Assembly (NCBI RefSeq): GCF_013343235.1
Contig: NZ_CP040094.1
Location: forward strand, 7,001,001 to 7,065,000
DNA length: 64,000 nucleotides
Direction: 5' to 3'
DNA from: Nostoc sp. TCL240-02
Lineage (GTDB): Bacteria; Cyanobacteriota; Cyanobacteriia; Cyanobacteriales; Nostocaceae
Every line of letters starts with the position of its first letter. Position 1 is the stretch's first letter. Made by a program: the position numbers and the translations under genes. The notes under the pieces are model-generated. The model was given only the letters and a program-made list of their open reading frames with translations, searched no databases and had not been told where the DNA came from. Positions 37,300 to 46,038 of the stretch are shown piece by piece.

Positions 37300-37638
37300 A
37301 TTTGACTCCTTACGGAAATAAATTTAGGTTGATTTTAAGAGCATCCGTAAATATCTGATAGCGTACAAACACGGAACTACTTGACATATCCTTAAATGTA
37401 TTTCATAGAAATTATCTATAAAATCTCTGATAACTTATTTTGCAAACATCCTCTGAACTGCGGGGCTTTTTTGGCTTGTTTGCGATCGTAAATACTCACA
37501 TGATGGGTGGATTGCTGTGGATAGGCCCAATTAAACCTCGACTGCGGTGAGTGTTGAAGCTTAGTGCAATCGAGGCTTCAGAGGTTGTTTTAAAAGTGTT
37601 TCACTGTGACCTTGAGGCAGGGGGATTTTCGCGAGATA
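37300..37638. other. Spacer with one imperfect hairpin
   Basis: About 340 bp upstream of the pentapeptide gene and downstream of the membrane paralogue pair. CCTCGACTGC (37536-37545) faces GCAATCGAGG (37566-37575), a 10-bp arm with one mismatch. No supported gene. Confidence 0.4.
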
Positions 37639-38346
37639 CTAACGCAAACCTAAAATTTCAGAAATCGCCGTAACAATATCCAAATAAAAGTTGCCTTTGA
37701 CTGCGCGAAATAATTCAAATTTAGAATCAGGGGCACCAAAAAACGGTCTGAGAAACCATCCTAACTGCATACCTACAAAGGCGTAAAGCAATAACCAGGA
37801 TCTTAAAATAGTGGTGCGGGTTTTTTTACCGACTTCATCTTGTTGAGAAAGTAATTGCATCCCTTCATATAAAAATTTCACACCAAAGATGCCTGTAATA
37901 CCAAAAATTAGCACATTCAATAGTTTGAAAAATTGATAGGAATCGGGTGTAGTGATGAGAAAAAATAGTGTAACTGGTGCCAAGCTAAATAGAAGTACGC
38001 TAATCACTGATACAGATGTGAGTAATACAACGAAATGCTGTAAAACACTGCTCCGAGAACCAAATAAAACATTAAAAAAGAACAAAGTCGGGAAACAAAT
38101 AATCAGTGTGATTAAATAGAATACCGGAAGTTTAATAGCACCAGATAATGCTTGTGCCCAACTGTGGGATGCACCGATAATTGCTCCATAAAGGGCAAAG
38201 AAAATAGAACTAGATACAAATAAAGAACTGATTTTATTTTGTAATCTTATTCCCTGACGGATTTCTTCTAAAAAAGACTGGCGATCGCGCAATAAAGTAA
38301 CCAAAACACCAAATTGTTGAATTCCGCGATTTTTCTTATCAAGCAT
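37639..38346 (-). CDS. Multi-span membrane protein, paralogue A
   Basis: A 235-residue integral membrane protein with about six helices (45-65, 75-97, 103-128, 137-160, 185-205). It begins MLDKKNRGIQQFGVLVTLLRDRQSFLEEI. It is clearly paralogous to the gene just upstream (same length, same RQG...NKI and SHSWAQALSGAIKLP blocks). Similar cyanobacterial proteins are sometimes labelled actin-binding WH2 domain-containing, which the sequence does not obviously support. Function unknown. Confidence 0.75.
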   Translation of the reverse strand: MLDKKNRGIQQFGVLVTLLRDRQSFLEEIRQGIRLQNKISSLFVSSSIFFALYGAIIGASHSWAQALSGAIKLPVFYLITLIICFPTLFFFNVLFGSRSSVLQHFVVLLTSVSVISVLLFSLAPVTLFFLITTPDSYQFFKLLNVLIFGITGIFGVKFLYEGMQLLSQQDEVGKKTRTTILRSWLLLYAFVGMQLGWFLRPFFGAPDSKFELFRAVKGNFYLDIVTAISEILGLR

Positions 38347-38384
38347 AAATTTATCTGTTCTATATTTTCTTGAATTACTAATGA

Positions 38385-39092
38385 CTAATTACGGATTCCT
38401 AAAAGATAGCCAATAGCTTGAATAACGCTCAAATAGAAATTACCTTCTCTTTCGCGGAATAGTTCAAAGGTAGAACCCGGTGTGCCAAAAAACGGTCTGA
38501 GAGTCCATCCTAACTGACTACCTACGAAAGCGTAAAGAAATAGCCAAAATTGTAAAATCTTCTGGCGTGTCTTACTACCTTCATCATCTTGTTCTAAAAC
38601 TAAACTCGTAGCCTGATATAAAGACGAAATACCAATAAATCCAGTTAATGCAAAGATGAATACATTTAACAGAATTAAAAATTGGTAATTATTCGTGGTA
38701 ATCAAGAAAAACAGGGTGATTGGTGCAAAGCTAAATAAAAGTACGCTTGTGACTGAAACCGCAGTCAATACTAATGCTAAATGCTGTCCAAAAGTCCGCT
38801 TGGAACCAAAAATAATATTAGCAAAGAACAACGTCGGGATACAAATTAGGAGTGTGATTAAGTAAAGAGCTGGGAGTTTAATGGCAGAAGACAAAGCTTG
38901 CATCCAGCTATGGTATGCACCAATTATTCCACCATACGCAGCGAGAAATAAGGAACTGCAAACCAGCAGAGAAATGATTTTAGTTGGTAATCTCGTACCT
39001 TGGCGAATTTCCTCCAGAAAACCTGGGCGATCGCGCAGGAATCCAATCAGCACTGCAAAATACTTGATTCCTGATGATTTCCGTTCAATCAT
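38385..39092 (-). CDS. Multi-span membrane protein, paralogue B
   Basis: A 235-residue protein, close relative of the gene downstream, with a 38-bp spacer. It starts MIERKSSGIKYFAVLIGFLRDRPGFLEEI and keeps the YHSWMQALSSAIKLPALYLITLLI span and the QLGWTLRPFFGTPGSTFELF segment. The two arose by tandem duplication and likely act together, perhaps as a hetero-oligomer. It lies 23 bases downstream of cruP, so the three may share an mRNA. Confidence 0.75.
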   Translation of the reverse strand: MIERKSSGIKYFAVLIGFLRDRPGFLEEIRQGTRLPTKIISLLVCSSLFLAAYGGIIGAYHSWMQALSSAIKLPALYLITLLICIPTLFFANIIFGSKRTFGQHLALVLTAVSVTSVLLFSFAPITLFFLITTNNYQFLILLNVFIFALTGFIGISSLYQATSLVLEQDDEGSKTRQKILQFWLFLYAFVGSQLGWTLRPFFGTPGSTFELFREREGNFYLSVIQAIGYLLGIRN

Positions 39093-39115
39093 GTTATCCT
39101 CACACAGCTAAAATT

Positions 39116-40660
39116 CTAAGTTTCATCTGAGTAATCACCGCCAGAACCATACTTCCAGGCATCAACCAAACGATGCCAATAATATTGTTGTTCAGGTTGA
39201 TTCTTAATCCATGTTTCTAACATTGGACTTAACGAAAACAAGGCAGTATATACACCTAAATTTCCGTAATGTAATGTCCAATCTAATAAACTTCCTAAAC
39301 CTACTTGCGGAATGATCTTGGCAACTATTCCTGGATGAGATAAACCAGTTTTTAACAGTGTTTGTGTTAGTGCCGAAAACTGCACTATATCCTGTAAAAA
39401 TGGTTTTAACACTGGTGTACCCAACTGTTGCATTTCCTGAAATACCGCCGAGAGGAGTTGGTTAATTTGATCTGGGGAAATTTTCTGATTTATACCAACA
39501 CTCATTGCTTTTTGAAACAACCAAGTAACAGTCAGACTTGGCTGATAGGGTTGCAGCACTGCTAAAGCTTTTGCAGATAATTGTTCTGTTTCTAGCGCTT
39601 CGGAAATGCCATAAGTTAACCGCTTCAGGTGACGCACCATTGCCCCAAAACCACCAAAACTCAAGGGAGACTGACTACCACTGCTGTCTCCGGCTGGTAG
39701 AATGCGATTCCAAGGAGTTTTGAGAGGACTTTGACGATAGGTAGGAAAGAAGCCAAATAACGCCCGTTGAAATTTTAACTTGCTCAATTCCACTCCCTGA
39801 TATTCTGGTAAGAGACGCAGATATTCTTCAAACAAAGTTTCTAAACTCAAACGCTGGGGATGTGCATCCATGTATGTAAACAAGTAAGTGGTTCTGCCAT
39901 CCCTGGCTGGGAAAGCTTCCCAGAAGTACTGACATTGATTTTGCAAAGGCGTAAATGATAACAACAAGTCGCCTGAGTTATTTTCCGCAAAACCTTGGGC
40001 ACAACTTCCGACAACTAAGCACAGCGCGTCTGGTTTTTTGCCTTGGCGTGCTTGTTGGGTGATGGGTGAAAGATGTCCCATTGCGTCGATTAATAACCGA
40101 GTTTTGAATTGGTTATTTACCATCACCCCATCTGGATGAACCACTGCTTCAGTAAAGGGTGTATTTTCTAACAACTTTCCACCCACGGCGAGAAATCGGG
40201 TCTTCAATGTAGCCAGGAGATAAACTGGATCTACGCCAATATTCAAGACATCTTCTACCCAAACTTCTGTACCGCCATCAAAACTAACTCGCGCTGGATT
40301 ATATTTAGTGGCGATCGCAGTTTCTAATTCATCCTCAGTCAGCAAGTCTAATTCCACAAACACATCTAATTCTTTCCGAGAGATATTCCACTCTTGTTCT
40401 CTCCCCTGTAAAATACCCCGTTCCAGCAACGCCACCCGCAGTCCCTTTACCGCTAAGGCGCAACCAATTAAAATACCTAAAGTGCCACCGCAGATCAGCA
40501 CATCGAAATCGACAACGCCTAAAGGCTGTTGACTTTCTTTAACTAAGGTTGGCACAGGTGCGGTGTTTTCTCTCAGAGACGTGAGGATGCGATCGCTTTG
40601 ACGCAACCCTCCTAAAACATCACCTGGTAACTGGGAAAGAATTTCTTCAGTTAAAGACAT
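39116..40660 (-). CDS. cruP: CruP-type FAD protein (lycopene-cyclase paralogue)
   Basis: A 514-residue FAD-binding protein of the CruA/CruP lycopene cyclase group. The Rossmann motif is FDVLICGGTLGILIGCALA, with the VALLERG end of the second strand. FGFFPTYRQSPLKTPWNRILPAGDSSGSQSPLSFGGFGA matches the conserved CruP centre. CruP in oxygenic phototrophs limits carotenoid oxidation rather than making beta-carotene. The frame runs up to 40774, but the ATG at 40660 (MSLTEEILSQLPGDVL) fits homologues. Confidence 0.88.
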   Translation of the reverse strand: MSLTEEILSQLPGDVLGGLRQSDRILTSLRENTAPVPTLVKESQQPLGVVDFDVLICGGTLGILIGCALAVKGLRVALLERGILQGREQEWNISRKELDVFVELDLLTEDELETAIATKYNPARVSFDGGTEVWVEDVLNIGVDPVYLLATLKTRFLAVGGKLLENTPFTEAVVHPDGVMVNNQFKTRLLIDAMGHLSPITQQARQGKKPDALCLVVGSCAQGFAENNSGDLLLSFTPLQNQCQYFWEAFPARDGRTTYLFTYMDAHPQRLSLETLFEEYLRLLPEYQGVELSKLKFQRALFGFFPTYRQSPLKTPWNRILPAGDSSGSQSPLSFGGFGAMVRHLKRLTYGISEALETEQLSAKALAVLQPYQPSLTVTWLFQKAMSVGINQKISPDQINQLLSAVFQEMQQLGTPVLKPFLQDIVQFSALTQTLLKTGLSHPGIVAKIIPQVGLGSLLDWTLHYGNLGVYTALFSLSPMLETWIKNQPEQQYYWHRLVDAWKYGSGGDYSDET

Positions 40661-40718
40661 CGGGTTTGATTCCAGCAAAGTTACTAGTATCGATCGTATC
40701 TTTGTTGGAACAACCCCC

Positions 40719-41036
40719 TTATCCCAAACCGAATAGTTTTGTGATCGCAGGCAATAATTTATTACCAGCTTCAACCAGTGATGCGATCGCAGGTAAGCCT
40801 GTAAATATCCCTTTCAACATGGTAATTGCAGTTTTTGCCGTCTTCTGCTTAGTGGATTCTTGGGGATTTTTACCCGCTTCTGCTAAAGCTTGCACCTGTT
40901 CCAGTGCCTCAACTTTTTCTGCTTCTGGCAAATCTGTTGATTGTGAAATTGCCTCTTTTAACTGCGTCAATAATTCCTTAATTCCTGGTTTCTCGGCATC
41001 TGGTGGATCAGGTAACTGATTCAGGGCAATACTCAC
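40719..41036 (-). CDS. Short acidic helical protein, likely a detached C-terminal module
   Basis: A 105-residue frame from a GTG. PDPPDAEKPGIKELLTQLKEAI, then TDLPEAEKVEALEQVQALAEAG, then AITMLKGIFTGLPAIASLVEAGNKLLPAI resembles the tail seen at the C-terminus of pentapeptide and effector-associated proteins in Nostocales. A stop lies four codons upstream of the GTG. There is no strong ribosome-binding site. It may be a relic of a longer gene or a free-standing tail. Confidence 0.45.
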   Translation of the reverse strand: MSIALNQLPDPPDAEKPGIKELLTQLKEAISQSTDLPEAEKVEALEQVQALAEAGKNPQESTKQKTAKTAITMLKGIFTGLPAIASLVEAGNKLLPAITKLFGLG

Positions 41037-41183
41037 ATTACCGCTTTATGTTAAAAACGGCCACTTTATCTTTTAAGTTACAATTTTTGGTCAGGCTATC
41101 GTTCAAAATTTGGTTATTCAAGGGGTAAAAGCACACTTATGTGGCTGCTGGTATCAGCTTCGCCAAAAGTGTCTTCGTCAAGT

Positions 41184-43439
41184 CTACCCGGGATTGCATT
41201 GATTGCAAATTATACTATCGAATATTTTTATATCTTGACTGCCATTAAACTCTTCAATTGCATCTCTAAGCTTCTGTGTACATAAAGGACAACCTTCAGG
41301 AATCCGTCCGTCAGACAAGCCTTCATCACTCATCCCCACAAAGATTGTACCTAAGTGATGAGTTCGGCGTAACACTTCAACAACACTCCACAGGTTAATC
41401 AGTTTGTACTCTTTTTTAATATATAGCTCTTCTAGTGGTGTACCTTTAGTTATAAAAACTGGTTCAAAAGCAATTTTGAAAGGAACAGAATATTTGAGGC
41501 ACAAATCAACCACATCCTCTGCACTTCTTACTGCATCTTCAATTGCCTCTATTTCAGATAATCTTTGCGTTCCAATTAAAAGATATGCCTGAAAGTGTAC
41601 ATCTGCATTCTTACAACTTTCTATGGCTCTTTCCAGAATACTCCACGGCATTCCTTTCCTTAAAATCTCCTGCCTCAAGTACTCATTGCTTGTTTCGACT
41701 CCAATTCCAAGTTCAAGAATCTGATCTTTTCTTAGGCACTGTTTTATAAACTCTAACCGTTCTAAATTCACATAAGTTGCTCGAGATTCGATCACGACCT
41801 TTTTAACTTCAGGTATTTGACTGATATATTTCATAACCGTATGACGGAATTCAGGAGAAATTTCTCCGTCATATAAAAATGAGCCAAGAGTTAGTAAATC
41901 GATTTGCTCTATCTGCTCTTTGGCGGTTTGCACTTTAGCTAATGCGCTTTTAAATTGTGACATCATCCACTTTGCTTCGACTGGTATATCAATAGCGTGC
42001 TTTCTGAAATCACACATCGTGCAACCTTTTTTTCCTTTATCATAAGAGCAGCCATTAGTACGTAGAACGATCATTAAGCGTTGCACTTTGCTACCATTAA
42101 TATTTGCATTTGTTTTCGTTACAAAAGCTGGCATTTGTGCTAATTCTCGCTGCTCTTGGTAATTTTTTATATCTTTAATTTTGTTATTTGATAAAGGCGG
42201 AATCATAGTAGTAATTTTAGATTGAAGGCATTGTTCAAGAGAAACAGATTGGCTATACAACTCATTGAAAAATTTATCATGCTTTAGGTATAGCTCACTA
42301 GGTTGAGATGGTGGATGAATTTGATACTTTGAACCGAACATTACTCCTTTAGGTGGCACACCAGTTCCAATGCAATAGGTATTGATCAAAACACAGTCAT
42401 AGCTTATCCCATCTGGAAGATCGATGTTCTGCTCAGATATCAGTTTTATCTCGATTTGAGAGTCAAGTAAAGACTCAAGGTGTTTTCGCTGTATATCTTG
42501 TAGATTGTCTAAATTGTAATGATCAGGAACAATATAAATTCTAGTAACTTTTACTCCTCGATTAGCAGCTTCTATCTGAATTTTAATATAATTTTGAAAC
42601 GCATTACGATTAAGGATTCTTTGATCCATTGCTTCTGGATTGGCAATGAAAGGATGGGTTGCTCGATAGGTATCCCCAGCTTTAAGACATTTGATTACTT
42701 CTGAGTCGTGACGATATACATTTGCAACACCGAGAATATTATATTGTCCACCACCGACTTCAGCTAATTTTATTAAAAGCTGAGATAGCAAATGTGGATT
42801 TATATCCCTTAAGTTTGGTAATGTTTCAAGGCACTTAATCAGCCTAGATAAATCTGGTAATGGTTCCAGGAACCGGATCAGTTCAGAAATAGACAATTTG
42901 GGGTTTTCACTAGATAAATGTGCTTCAATCCGACTCAGATAAGTTTGGCTTGCCTGAGGTTTTTTAACTACTACTTCGTTTAAATACGAAGAGCTTACAT
43001 TATTTTTGATGTCATCAAAAATAATGGTATATAGTTTATTTAGTTCTTCCTCACAGCTCCCATTCATCACTTGAAGTCTGCAAGCTTTTAGAGGAGAAGG
43101 AATTTGGTTGGCATTAATGCCAAATAAGATGGGTACAATGCGTATTGAAGATGAAGTAGTTAGATTCATCCCCAATACTGCTCCTGATTCCCAAATTAGC
43201 CAAGGTTTCAATAGCGATCTCTGACTGAGTAGCACTAAGCAGAGGTTACACTCTCTAAGATTCTGATGAATCCATTGAAGCCACTCTGCACCAGGTTGGA
43301 TGCCAGCTTTAACATCTTTAGCTGAAGAATAATAAACACGGATATGCTCAGTAAATGTTTCTTCTAAAAAATTTCTTAGGGCATCAGCTAATGGTCTATC
43401 GGAGTGAGTATGACTAATGAAAACTTTAAACATCCTCAT
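41184..43439 (-). CDS. TIR domain fused to a radical-SAM domain
   Basis: A 751-residue protein with an unusual layout. Residues 3-150 are a TIR domain: FKVFISHTHSDRPLADAL, the YYSS strand, LVLLSQRSL, and WLIWESGAVLG with Glu84 as the likely catalytic NADase residue. Residues 150-225 are a helical linker. Residues 230-410 form an unassigned alpha/beta domain (GVANVYRHDSEVI, IEAANRGVKVTRIYIVPD). Residues 452-700 are a radical-SAM barrel with Cys464, Cys473 and Cys476 (CX8CX2C), close to the COG1244/RaSEA type. The tail has CPLC and CNQC pairs. No partner gene is near. It is read alone between long spacers. Confidence 0.8.
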   Translation of the reverse strand: MRMFKVFISHTHSDRPLADALRNFLEETFTEHIRVYYSSAKDVKAGIQPGAEWLQWIHQNLRECNLCLVLLSQRSLLKPWLIWESGAVLGMNLTTSSSIRIVPILFGINANQIPSPLKACRLQVMNGSCEEELNKLYTIIFDDIKNNVSSSYLNEVVVKKPQASQTYLSRIEAHLSSENPKLSISELIRFLEPLPDLSRLIKCLETLPNLRDINPHLLSQLLIKLAEVGGGQYNILGVANVYRHDSEVIKCLKAGDTYRATHPFIANPEAMDQRILNRNAFQNYIKIQIEAANRGVKVTRIYIVPDHYNLDNLQDIQRKHLESLLDSQIEIKLISEQNIDLPDGISYDCVLINTYCIGTGVPPKGVMFGSKYQIHPPSQPSELYLKHDKFFNELYSQSVSLEQCLQSKITTMIPPLSNNKIKDIKNYQEQRELAQMPAFVTKTNANINGSKVQRLMIVLRTNGCSYDKGKKGCTMCDFRKHAIDIPVEAKWMMSQFKSALAKVQTAKEQIEQIDLLTLGSFLYDGEISPEFRHTVMKYISQIPEVKKVVIESRATYVNLERLEFIKQCLRKDQILELGIGVETSNEYLRQEILRKGMPWSILERAIESCKNADVHFQAYLLIGTQRLSEIEAIEDAVRSAEDVVDLCLKYSVPFKIAFEPVFITKGTPLEELYIKKEYKLINLWSVVEVLRRTHHLGTIFVGMSDEGLSDGRIPEGCPLCTQKLRDAIEEFNGSQDIKIFDSIICNQCNPG

Positions 43440-43498
43440 AATATCAAAAACAGTAAATATACTCTAACATTGTTGGAGTTTTGGGTGCTGCATGGAAT

Positions 43499-43663
43499 CT
43501 GACTTTTACCGTTAAGTCGTGAAACAGCGAAAGAGTAAGGGTTTCACACTATATTTATTATCAACAACTTAATTTTAATGACAATAACTCACGAGAGAAT
43601 AGGGCTTTAGGCTAGGGGTATAGTAAGCGATCGCTCTATCAAGGAGATAACGGTAAAAGTCAG
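43499..43663. mobile_element. MITE, 165 bp, with 16-bp inverted ends and 9-bp target duplication
   Basis: The ends are CTGACTTTTACCGTTA (43499-43514) and its exact complement TAACGGTAAAAGTCAG (43648-43663). The direct repeat GCATGGAAT flanks the unit at 43490-43498 and 43664-43672. A CTGACT end with a 9-bp duplication is the pattern of IS4-family elements of the IS50 group. No coding capacity, so it would need a transposase in trans. Confidence 0.9.
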
Positions 43664-43683
43664 GCATGGAATGAGGCAATGCA

Positions 43684-43712
43684 AGCAGGGAGCATCCCTG
43701 CTTTTTACAAAG
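43684..43712. repeat. Relic ISKra4-like end, also a hairpin
   Basis: GGGAGCATCCC followed by TGCTTTTTACAAAG closely matches the outer end of the ISKra4-like element at 23981 (GGGAGCATCCCAGTTTTTTG). AGCAGGGA and TCCCTGCT also form an 8-bp hairpin followed by T5, so a terminator is the alternative. Confidence 0.45.
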
Positions 43713-44357
43713 AGGGCAAAAATCAGTCAGAATAAGTAATATGATGTCCAATAAATTGCCTATGATTCAGCTGCCAGTTCAGATCCCCAGGAAAATTGCT
43801 GTACATAGACAATATTGCTCATTGGTATCAACTTAGGGCAAGGCGAATAGAATTCGTGGTTATACAAACGTAGGTAAAGCCTTCTCGTAAGGTAATTTGC
43901 CTACACGGACTAAGGAAAAATGGAGTGTTTGAAACCCACAGAGGTAGGTAACTCTTGTGTAGACGAGGTTTCTAAGCGCTCTTTTAGCCTTAAGTTAACT
44001 ATGCCCCTACAAACGTATTTGTATCATTATGACAGTGAAGCGGTATTAGCAAATTTCATAAGACTCTTGCTTAATAAATAGGGTGTAAAACCCCTCAAGC
44101 CTCAATTTATTAACTTTGCTAAAGCAAAAAAATACCCCAATTAGAGAATTTAAAAACCTGCCAAAATGGCAACCACATTCTAATTACCCAAGTTAAATTG
44201 TACGAAGATAAACGACTTCAAGGTTTTTTTATCAGGGGCTACCACGCAAGCAAATTCATTTTGTAAAACACTATTTACTAAGTGATTTACAAACAACTAT
44301 CTCTACTAAATTATTTGCAGAGTATTGTTCTCAGCAGATAAATATCAATAATTAGGT

Positions 44358-44531
44358 TTGGCATTTGCTGCAACAGGAATATTAAATATGTATGGACGTT
44401 GTTGTTGAGATACGCATTAGCCCCTAAATAACGGGCAACGTCTGTATACATTCCTGTTCGCTTCAGCAGCAAATGGCAGAGTGGGAGTTTGAAAGCTGAC
44501 TGATATGCTTCCTCCCACTCTCTTTTTATTT
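44358..44531 (+). ncRNA. Candidate structured non-coding RNA, possibly 6S-like
   Basis: Three nested stems can be drawn: CATTTGCTG (44362-44370) with CAGCAAATG (44467-44475); AACAGGAAT (44372-44380) with ATTCCTGTT (44450-44458); GACGTTG (44395-44401) with CAACGTC (44436-44442), extended by GTAT/ATAC. Bulges separate them, giving a long interrupted hairpin like 6S RNA. A terminator follows directly (44478-44527). No ORF. The family is not identified; a 6S assignment needs a covariance-model hit. Confidence 0.4.
44478..44527 (+). terminator. Rho-independent terminator
   Basis: AGAGTGGGAG (44478-44487) pairs with CTCCCACTCT (44512-44521) across a 24-base loop that may fold further, followed by CTTTTTATTT. 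No protein gene precedes it on this strand, so it would end the candidate RNA. Confidence 0.65.
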
Positions 44532-44684
44532 AAGGTCAAATAAGACTGTTAGAAATTGTGGAATGATCTTATCAAGATTTTAAATAAATTAGCTGTAATT
44601 ATCCTCATAGCCAGAAGCTATTTTTATACAATGAGTATTGACATGTTAGTAACTTGCTGAGACAATACCTAAAAAATTAACCAA

Positions 44685-45605
44685 ATGATTGACCATAGCG
44701 ATCGCATCGCGTCTCGTAAAGATGGCACATTCCAAGGTGTTGGAGGACTTAACCTGTATTACCAAAGCTGGCATCCAGAGGGTAAAGTACGGGCAATATT
44801 AGTCATTGTGCATGGACTCGGAGCGCACAGCGATCACTTCAGTAATATAGTTCAGCATTTGATACCCAAGAAATATGCTGTCTATGGCTTAGACTTGCGT
44901 GGTCATGGACGTTCACAAGGTCAGCGGGGCTATATCAACGCTTGGAGTGAGTTTCGGGAAGATTTGGGAGCCTTTTTACAGTTAATTCAGACTCACAATT
45001 CTGGCTGCCCAATTTTTCTTTTGGGTCATAGTTTAGGTGGGGCGATTATCTTAGATTATATTCTGCGCTATCCCCAACAAGCATCAGTTTTGCAAGGTGC
45101 GATCGCTCTCGCGCCAACTTTGGGGAAAGTTGGGATTTCACCGATTCGGGTGCTTTTAGGAAAACTGCTCTCACGGGTGTGGCCGCGTTTCACACTGAAT
45201 ACAGGCATTGACATCAGTGCTGGTTCAAGAGATCCGCAAGTTTTAGCTGCATTAGCTCAGGATACACTGCGACATACCCTTGGTACTGCTCGTCTAGCTA
45301 CAGAATTTTTTGCAACAGTTGATTGGATTAATGCTAAAGCAGGTGATTGGCAATTACCCTTGTTGATTCTTCACGGTGGTGCAGACCGAGTGGCTTTACC
45401 TGCGGGAAGTGACATCTTTTACCAACGGATAAACTGCACAGATAAGCTGAGAATTGAGTACCCAGAAGCCTATCACGAAATTCAGCGTGACCTCAATTAC
45501 CCTGAGGTAATGGCTGATTTGGAAGATTGGTTAGAGCGACATCTACCACCTGAAACAGCGCAGTTAGGAAGGGGAAGCGCTGAGTTAGAGTTTCCTAATT
45601 CTTAG
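44685..45605 (+). CDS. Alpha/beta hydrolase, monoacylglycerol-lipase/lysophospholipase type
   Basis: A 306-residue hydrolase. The oxyanion HGLGAHS motif, the YGLDLRGHGRSQGQRG strand, the nucleophile elbow GHSLGGA, LILHGGADRVALP (catalytic Asp) and YHEIQRD (His) are all in place, the pattern of PldB/MGL enzymes. No signal peptide. A HIP octamer covers the first codons (TAGCGATCGCATCGCG). Monocistronic. Confidence 0.92.
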   Translation: MIDHSDRIASRKDGTFQGVGGLNLYYQSWHPEGKVRAILVIVHGLGAHSDHFSNIVQHLIPKKYAVYGLDLRGHGRSQGQRGYINAWSEFREDLGAFLQLIQTHNSGCPIFLLGHSLGGAIILDYILRYPQQASVLQGAIALAPTLGKVGISPIRVLLGKLLSRVWPRFTLNTGIDISAGSRDPQVLAALAQDTLRHTLGTARLATEFFATVDWINAKAGDWQLPLLILHGGADRVALPAGSDIFYQRINCTDKLRIEYPEAYHEIQRDLNYPEVMADLEDWLERHLPPETAQLGRGSAELEFPNS

Positions 45606-45658
45606 GTTTTAGTATCGCATCTACTTCTATCAAATAGGCGATCGCATATTAAGCAGAG

Positions 45659-45988
45659 TCAGTTATTTACATCATCTGAAAAATACGTTAGTGAAGATTG
45701 AAAGTTTTTGCCAACCAACATAGGCTCTCCCTTTACTCCTCCACGAGTAAGAGTACAAATTTTATAAAAGTTTTCGCACTCAAAGATTGCCATAACTAGC
45801 TCTTTCCCGGTTTGATAAGAGGATGGTAAGGGTTTACCTACCTCGCATTCCATATCAATTTCGCGATCGCGCCACTGTAACTTCCAAATACGCTTTTCGG
45901 TTATTGGTGCTTTGACAGACCGAGCAAAGGCACTATACACCTGCTCTGCTTTGATATCATCCTTGGCTGCTGGCACAAAAAACTTCAT
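45659..45988 (-). CDS. Hypothetical protein, 109 residues
   Basis: A soluble protein starting MKFFVPAAKDDIKAEQVYSAFARSV. It has a mixed alpha/beta composition (RIWKLQWRDREIDMECEVGKP) and no motif I recognise. It is next to an SDR gene on the same strand with a 50-base gap. Codon use resembles its neighbours, so I take it as real. Confidence 0.6.
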   Translation of the reverse strand: MKFFVPAAKDDIKAEQVYSAFARSVKAPITEKRIWKLQWRDREIDMECEVGKPLPSSYQTGKELVMAIFECENFYKICTLTRGGVKGEPMLVGKNFQSSLTYFSDDVNN

Positions 45989-46038
45989 AGGCTTTGGTTA
46001 CAAGTAATGTGAGTTTCATTAGCACCAGCGTAACGCAG

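Larger units (their letters stand above)
43440..44684. other. 1.2-kb spacer with MITE, relic IS end and candidate RNA
   Basis: A long region between the divergent TIR/radical-SAM gene and lipase-like gene. It contains the MITE at 43499-43663, the ISKra4-like relic at 43688-43712 and the candidate RNA at 44358-44531. No ORF with a ribosome-binding site is seen. Confidence 0.6.

Noticed and set aside
41184..43439. Plain misfusion of two neighbouring genes by a lost stop codon
   Set aside because: A long unassigned central region joins the two domains smoothly and there is no internal start with a clear ribosome-binding site. This weakens, but does not exclude, the idea; it is kept as a check for the first finding.
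43499..43663. MITE mobilised by the IS4 transposase at 51413
   Set aside because: Both make 9-bp duplications, but the ends differ (CTGACTTTT versus CAGAARTGTT), so that pairing is not supported.
44697..44722. GCGTCTCGTAAAG as a further copy of the GC-rich dispersed repeat
   Set aside because: It lies within the start of the hydrolase gene and reads as normal codons (DRIASRKDG), so a chance match is likely.
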